DNA of 64,000 bases, from the NCBI GenBank assembly GCA_900545885.1, contig URAF01000009.1:1-64000 (forward strand). Direction: 5' to 3'. The translations under genes and the position numbers were made by a program. The notes under the pieces were generated by a model. The model saw only the letters and a program-made list of their open reading frames with translations. It was not told the origin of the DNA and ran no database searches. Below, piece by piece: positions 60,820 through 64,000 of this stretch. Source of the stretch: an uncultured Eubacteriales bacterium. GTDB taxonomy: Bacteria > Bacillota > Clostridia > Christensenellales > CAG-917. Each line of letters starts with the position of its first letter. Positions within the stretch are counted from its first letter, which is position 1.

Positions 60820-61067
60820 TAGCCATAAATTCCCAAGAGTTTTACGGCTTTAAATTTGCGCCCGCTATTTTTGCCGAACACATATTTCAAAACGCATTGC
60901 CTTGCCTTCGACAAATTCCGACGAAATCCGCTTCTCCACTGCACTAAAAACCTTTCGAAACCGACCGTTTGTTAACTTCGGGTATTTAAGTTCGCAGATG
61001 CGTATGTTATACTTTTCATCCAATAAAAGCAAAATCCAATGATTTTGCGGTTTCAAAAGGGGGAATT
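60820..61067. other. intergenic region with a rightward promoter candidate and a leader hairpin
   Basis: With the ABC promoter on its left this gap of just over 300 bases holds no convincing gene. A TATACT -10 candidate for the rightward lipoprotein ORF is at 61008-61013 with a poor -35. An 8-bp hairpin GCAAAATC/GATTTTGC is at 61029-61048, just before its GGGGG ribosome site. Confidence 0.55.
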
Positions 61068-61442
61068 ATGAAGAAAAGCAAACTTGTGGCAACCTTTGTC
61101 GCCGTTTTGCTGATCGTGTCTTTGTGCGCGCTGTGTCTTTACGGCTGTAACGACGAAGGCGTCGGCATCGAAGGAAAAGGCGTTTCCCGTCCCGAAGACA
61201 TTTTCACAAACGACCTCGACACGACCGACTCCGAAAATTTGATTGCAAACGCACACGTTACGGCAAGCTCCGCGGACATAACCTCGTCGGCAAGCTACAA
61301 AATTCTGTCTGCGGACGCAACATTCGACAGCGTCAAGGAAGACTACAAAACTCCCGTACGGAAGAATAAGTGCAAAGCAAAATTGAGTATAAGAAAAGCC
61401 GAAGTATTGTTGCTTCGGCTTTTCGATATTTTGTTTTGCTAA
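61068..61442 (+). pseudogene. short lipoprotein ORF, probably truncated or frameshifted
   Basis: The 124-codon frame starts well: a strong ribosome site (AAAAGGGGG) and a lipoprotein signal peptide ending LYGC (Cys27), followed by a Ser/Thr/Ala/Asp-rich linker like those of surface lipoproteins. After about residue 92 the protein changes character (KNKCKAKLSIRKAEV). This last part reads straight through a rho-independent terminator at 61394-61423. A shift of frame near 61360 would end the protein at a TAA just before the terminator. I take it as the remnant or shortened form of a longer lipoprotein. A short intact lipoprotein remains possible. Confidence 0.5.
61394..61423 (+). terminator. terminator inside the end of the small lipoprotein ORF
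   Basis: An 11-bp stem AAAAGCCGAAG/CTTCGGCTTTT with an 8-base loop; T-rich sequence follows on both strands, so it may also end the convergent gene at 61489. Confidence 0.8.
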
Positions 61443-61488
61443 GATATTTTGTTCAGCTAATCAATTATTTTATGCTGTTTCACTGCAA

Positions 61489-64000
61489 TCAACAGGGTCC
61501 GTTTTGTCCGACGTTCTCGTCCACACGGGTGTTTTCGAGCAACCCGTAAAACGGCCAATCTCCGTTGAAACAGTATTTCCGCGTTCTGAACGTAAGCCCG
61601 CCGTATCCGAAATCACAGTTTTCCATACCGACGGAGTCTATAATGCCGTCGGAAACGTGCCCGACTATATATCCCATTTTCGGGAAGATGTCCGCAACCG
61701 TATCGGGGTTTGAATTTGTCATATAAAGGTTTAGCACTGCGCTTTCCTTTATTGTACCGGAAGGACAATAACCTACTATTCCGCCAACCGAACGGCTGTC
61801 GTGCACGGCATATTGCCTGATGTCCGCATTTTCAACACGACAATACGAAACCGTACCGCTGCTTTTTCCGACTATTCCGCCGATATCGCCGTTGCCGTCC
61901 AACGAGCTTTTTTCTGCGGACATATTTCCGAACACGCAATTTTCTATCTTCGACACGTTTTCTCCCGCAATGCCGCCCATCTGCGAATACGACCTGTGCA
62001 GGCTCATTTTACCCGTTACGGAACAGTTTTCGATTATGCCTTTATTTACGCCTGCAATTCCGCCTACGGAAATCCAGGGTTCATAGTGCTGTCCTTGCGC
62101 ACTTGAAACGCTGATATTTTTCACGTGCAAATCGGATATGACGGCGTTGTTTTCCCCTACAATTCCGTAATTTGAATATTTCGGTTTGCCTTTGCCTATA
62201 ACAAAAGAAAGATTTTTTAAGGCGTATCCGTTCCCTTTTATGTCGCACGTCAACGACTCAATCGGAGTCCACTCACCGAACACAGCCAAATCTATGTCGC
62301 ACCCCAAACTGCGTTTGAAACTTTGGTCGTAACGAATGTTGCTGAGTTGCAGCGCATTCGTGATACAACGGCCGTCTTCTTCGGAAACTCCGCCCGACAA
62401 TGAGTTTTCGGGTGTGTACAAACAATTTACGTCCAGCGAAGGTAAGCTCTCGAAAACGACGTTTTCGTCGTTCACGGAAACGTATTGTTCGCCTATTTTA
62501 ACAGCTTTGAGTCTGACAGTCGCATTGACGGCTTTTTTACGGATAAGGTCAGGCAATATATCAAGCGACGTCACGCCTTCCGCTTTTTTCGTGAAACTGT
62601 TGATGCCGTTGTAAGTTATTTCGAACTCGTAGCCTTTAACCGCGGGTATTTCCGTCCACGAAAATTCCGTCTTGTTTTCGTAATTTATAACGGGGTCAAA
62701 CTCAAAACCGTCCAACGAAAGCACAATTGTCGCTCTTATTCTGTATGTCGACACAAACACACCGCCCGTCGCCTCTATTGTCAACTCGTTTCCGACAGCG
62801 CAATCGGGCGTCACGGTCAGAACTCCGTTTTCCTTGTCAAAAGTAAAACCGTTTTTGTCCTTGCAATCGTAAATCGCATATCCGTCGGTCGGGAAGTTGT
62901 TGATGTCGCCGAGAAACGCAAATTGATATTGTCTGGTGCTCTCAGAAACTGGCAACATCACTCTTACTCCCTTATAATCGATCGGAATAATGCCGCCGTC
63001 CGTTATCTCTCCGACTTTCCAATTCTGGTCCGTCGGCTCTTTGGTTATCCGAACGGTCCCACATTCAAGTCCGCTTTCGTTGTAAAAGCCCACATAATAA
63101 ACGCCGGCTTTTAACACCGCTTGAGGGAACGAATTCGAATTGTTTGCGGCAACAACGCAACTGCTACCGTCTTCGGCGTACACTACAAAATCAGAATACT
63201 TCGCGAATTTCACAAGACTACCCGCCGAATCGTGCACCTCGAAAGCGTAAAGTGCAATATCGTCGACTGCGGTAAATTTGAAAATACTGTATGACGAATC
63301 GGTATATTTTACATCGATTTTCGATACTTCCGTTTCACTCAATTCGCCTATTTCTTCTTCCGTAATTCTTACTTCACGCTCAACGTCGGACGTGTTTTCA
63401 ATCTCGATATACTTTGCAACGTTCTGTTTGCAAAATATATCAAGACGTCCCTTTTCTTCGCCTCTTGCCACAATACTGTTCACGCGCGCACCGTTGTTGT
63501 CCGTCTCAAACGCCTCAACAAAATTCACGTTCTGGTCGGCATTGACATAAAACCGTCTGAATCCGGTCGTTTCGGGTATTATCCTGTATACGATTTTTTC
63601 TCCTGCCGCAAGAACAACGTTTTCCGTCGTTGATTTGGGTTCAATCCTGACAACAACATTCCGCGCGTCATCTGCCGTTACAACGATTTCGATACTGCAC
63701 TGACGATTTTCCTCAAACCTTTCGGTGATTATTTTGCGTTCCGAATCAAACGGAAGCAAATTTCCGTTTAAGGTTACACTGTCAATTTTCGCATATTTTT
63801 CCGCGTATTCGTCCACTCCGACGCTTATCGAATACTCGCTTGAAAAAGGTGCGGTGAAATTGACTTTCAGTGTCGTTTTTCCTTCCTGCACTTCCTGTTG
63901 CAAAACATATTTCGAGTCCAAATCGAAATCGTCAATTTGAACCTCGTATTCTTTAATGCCGCTATCAGAAGGTATCGTCGAATTATCGGTCTGCTGATTG
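61489..64000 (-). CDS. large surface protein with GLUG repeats, N-terminus cut by window edge
   Basis: The frame is open to the right edge (about 836 codons seen) and has no ATG near its visible start, so the N-terminus lies outside. The first visible residues are a Thr/Asn/Ser/Asp/Pro-rich linker as found after a lipoprotein cysteine. Several beta-rich regions follow, including a fibronectin/Ig-like stretch near FEFDPVINYENKTEFSWTE. The last 220 residues carry four to five GLUG-type repeats: VGGIAGVNKGIIENC, MGGIAGENVSKIENC, IGGIVGKSSGTVSYC and VGGIVGYCPSGTIKES. GLUG repeats occur in bacterial adhesins and proteases. It is probably cell-surface exposed and converges on the small lipoprotein ORF. 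Confidence 0.82.
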   Translation of the reverse strand, partial: NQQTDNSTIPSDSGIKEYEVQIDDFDLDSKYVLQQEVQEGKTTLKVNFTAPFSSEYSISVGVDEYAEKYAKIDSVTLNGNLLPFDSERKIITERFEENRQCSIEIVVTADDARNVVVRIEPKSTTENVVLAAGEKIVYRIIPETTGFRRFYVNADQNVNFVEAFETDNNGARVNSIVARGEEKGRLDIFCKQNVAKYIEIENTSDVEREVRITEEEIGELSETEVSKIDVKYTDSSYSIFKFTAVDDIALYAFEVHDSAGSLVKFAKYSDFVVYAEDGSSCVVAANNSNSFPQAVLKAGVYYVGFYNESGLECGTVRITKEPTDQNWKVGEITDGGIIPIDYKGVRVMLPVSESTRQYQFAFLGDINNFPTDGYAIYDCKDKNGFTFDKENGVLTVTPDCAVGNELTIEATGGVFVSTYRIRATIVLSLDGFEFDPVINYENKTEFSWTEIPAVKGYEFEITYNGINSFTKKAEGVTSLDILPDLIRKKAVNATVRLKAVKIGEQYVSVNDENVVFESLPSLDVNCLYTPENSLSGGVSEEDGRCITNALQLSNIRYDQSFKRSLGCDIDLAVFGEWTPIESLTCDIKGNGYALKNLSFVIGKGKPKYSNYGIVGENNAVISDLHVKNISVSSAQGQHYEPWISVGGIAGVNKGIIENCSVTGKMSLHRSYSQMGGIAGENVSKIENCVFGNMSAEKSSLDGNGDIGGIVGKSSGTVSYCRVENADIRQYAVHDSRSVGGIVGYCPSGTIKESAVLNLYMTNSNPDTVADIFPKMGYIVGHVSDGIIDSVGMENCDFGYGGLTFRTRKYCFNGDWPFYGLLENTRVDENVGQNGPC

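Noticed and set aside
60865..61056. A 63-codon leftward frame before the ABC operon
   Set aside because: It would need a TTG start without a ribosome site, and it overlaps the leader of the rightward lipoprotein ORF.

Overview
The window looks like a chromosomal segment of a Clostridia-type member of the Bacillota. Coding sequence is about half G+C, Shine-Dalgarno sites are strong (GGAGG), and many promoters are consensus sigma-A type with 16-18 bp spacers. The sporulation pair spmA/spmB is present, with a metG-tatD-ksgA housekeeping cluster, an archaeal-type phosphoglycerate mutase and a complete pst operon. An uncultured gut Clostridia (Christensenellales-like) is my inference; no rRNA gene or other decisive marker is present. 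I see no tRNA, rRNA, CRISPR array, insertion sequence or prophage.

Layout. 1-4.5 kb: metG, tatD, a TatD-associated radical SAM gene and ksgA/rsmA (cut by the left edge), all leftward from one strong promoter. 4.5-5.8 kb: spmA-spmB, rightward. 6-10.1 kb: leftward small-regulator pair (XRE-cupin and DUF1858), a zinc-ribbon protein paired with an SPFH/zinc-ribbon protein, and an AEC-family transporter. 10.4-32.2 kb: one uninterrupted leftward gene of 21.8 kb, a third of the window, encoding a predicted lipoprotein of 7,275 residues. It has about 13 related beta-rich modules separated by Ala/Ser/Thr/Asp/Glu-rich linkers, tyrosine-rich inserts in the later modules, and a C-terminal stretch of bacterial Ig-like (Big_4-like) repeats.

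32.6-40.8 kb: a sugar-related neighbourhood with a PIG-L deacetylase, a DUF4380 mutarotase-like protein, a GH20 hexosaminidase, a heparan N-acetyltransferase-like membrane protein, a PH-domain membrane protein and a GH127-like protein that seems to lack the usual cysteine/zinc site. 40.9-42.2 kb: apgM. 42.4-49.1 kb: an accessory cluster with two paralogous condensation-domain-like acyltransferases, an HSL-type esterase, two polytopic membrane proteins and a YgjP-type metallopeptidase. 49.2-53.3 kb: pstS-pstC-pstA-pstB-phoU, in which PstS has its two halves in permuted order. 53.7-57.3 kb: a membrane-anchored XRE regulator, a BON-FAD-[2Fe-2S] oxidoreductase overlapping an APH-type kinase, and a DUF1294 protein. 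57.5-60.8 kb: an ABC exporter-type ATPase and FtsX-type permease. 61-64 kb: a short lipoprotein ORF that runs through a terminator, and a GLUG-repeat surface protein cut by the right edge.

The most unusual object is the giant lipoprotein. It is in frame throughout, has its own ribosome site, promoter candidates and terminator, and its module architecture is not one I can assign to a named family.
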